DNA of 64,000 nt, from positions 13,473 through 77,472 of the forward strand of contig JACKBV010000022.1 of NCBI GenBank assembly GCA_020634315.1, given 5' to 3'. Made by a program: the position numbers and the translations under genes. The notes beneath the pieces were generated by a model. It searched no databases. It saw only the letters and a program-made list of their open reading frames with translations, and was not told the DNA's origin. Positions 63,508 through 64,000 of this stretch are shown one piece after another (position 1 is the first letter of the stretch; each line of letters opens with the position of its first letter). Source of the DNA: Ardenticatenaceae bacterium. Its GTDB lineage: Bacteria; Chloroflexota; Anaerolineae; Promineifilales; Promineifilaceae.

Positions 63508-64000
63508 ATGCGTAACATTTCAGCAATTCACCCCGGTCATAGTTTGCGTGCTCGCCTCAGCCTGACCTATGGCGGCACGGCCGTTCTCCTCATCACCTCA
63601 CTCATTACCATTTTAGAGTTTATCGACCAGGCAAACCTCTCCCGCCTGGCAGACAACCCGCAGCAAGTCGTGCAATATTTGCAATGGCAGCTGCTGCTGC
63701 TGGGCATTATCTTCACACTGCTCTTCCTCATCGTCGGTTGGTTCATTGCCGGGCGCATTGCCAAACCGCTCGTTCTAATTACCCAGGCCGCCAACCAGAT
63801 TCATATAGACGACAAAATGCACGTCATCCCCACATTTGCCGGGCACGATGAAATTGCCAGCCTGTCGCACTCGCTCAATTATTTGGTGGCCGACCTGGCG
63901 ACGCAGCGCAACGCGCTGCAAACAGCCAAAGCAGAGCTGGAAGCGCGTGTCCAGGAGCGGACGCGTAAATTAGCCGCGCTTTATGACATTTTGGAAGCGG
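63508..64000 (+). CDS. HAMP-domain sensor protein (3' end beyond window)
   Basis: 164 residues are visible from the ATG at 63508. Two membrane helices (about 20-38 and 62-85) flank a short loop, then HAMP with GRIAKPLVLIT and HDEIASLSHSLNYLV and the start of a coiled coil (LEARVQERTRKLAALYD). A histidine-kinase or cyclase output module probably follows outside. It is divergent from the GTPase operon and could share its regulatory region. Confidence 0.85.
   Translation, partial: MRNISAIHPGHSLRARLSLTYGGTAVLLITSLITILEFIDQANLSRLADNPQQVVQYLQWQLLLLGIIFTLLFLIVGWFIAGRIAKPLVLITQAANQIHIDDKMHVIPTFAGHDEIASLSHSLNYLVADLATQRNALQTAKAELEARVQERTRKLAALYDILEA

Overview
The window looks like chromosomal DNA from a Chloroflexota bacterium, probably of the Anaerolineae/Ardenticatenia group (an inference from gene content; there is no rRNA here). 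Supporting signs are LysM and SH3-type proteins with long Thr/Pro linkers, a secreted protein ending in a YLPLV-type tail, several multi-domain sensor kinases, an M16C peptidase, a TrpB2-type tryptophan synthase and many short intergenic palindromes. I found no tRNA, rRNA, CRISPR array, prophage or intact transposase. About 60 genes or gene remnants can be supported. The most striking global signal is a 10-bp palindrome, AACGGCCGTT and close variants. By hand I count roughly 95 copies in 64 kb, inside genes in every frame as well as between them.

Layout. 1-10.9 kb is mostly minus strand: a truncated class III cyclase, a membrane protein, a nucleotidyltransferase, a PAP2-like protein, an SAH hydrolase (ahcY) with a PfkB/adenosine-type kinase, a GT2 glycosyltransferase, an RfbH-type Fe-S dehydratase, a LysM membrane protein and a large sensor kinase whose phosphoacceptor His is Gln. 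11-19.3 kb has a CcmC-like membrane protein, an aldo/keto reductase, two tandem beta-lactamase-fold proteins (the second frameshifted), a NUDIX hydrolase, a PspC protein and a HAMP kinase with its OmpR-type regulator. 19.5-28.5 kb has a monooxygenase/Fe-ADH pair, DUF2892 and rhodanese proteins, two ABC transporters, zinc-ribbon and J-domain proteins, a SlyD-like PPIase, a cold-shock protein and a 58-residue membrane protein.

28.6-31.7 kb is a tryptophan unit: a T-box leader with a UGG specifier, trpB2, a duplicated palindromic spacer and trpS. 31.8-35.5 kb is an eroding region with a 21-bp minisatellite and a broken TPR gene, bounded by perfect 39-bp direct repeats. 35.7-39.5 kb has an M16C peptidase followed by a TrpC-like protein that lacks four catalytic residues. 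39.6-45.4 kb has a YcaQ-type glycosylase, a second 21-bp minisatellite, a P450, a CAP protein, and a CcdA/thioredoxin pair whose thioredoxin carries a Met/Asp/His-rich linker. 45.5-53 kb is metal homeostasis: a CbiMQO-type Co/Ni importer with a Fur-family regulator, SufE, then a Zn/Mn importer and a second Fur-family regulator, with a 16/19 match to the Fur box just before the ATPase gene.

53-64 kb has an OsmC protein, a TPR membrane protein, a rhomboid protease, a 7TM sensor kinase and a five-gene minus-strand operon: a coiled-coil protein, a coiled-coil/TM/SH3 protein, a Ras-like small GTPase, and two soluble PAS histidine kinases. This last operon is my best candidate for an undescribed system: a bacterial small-GTPase module physically coupled to histidine kinases. 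A truncated HAMP sensor gene ends the window.
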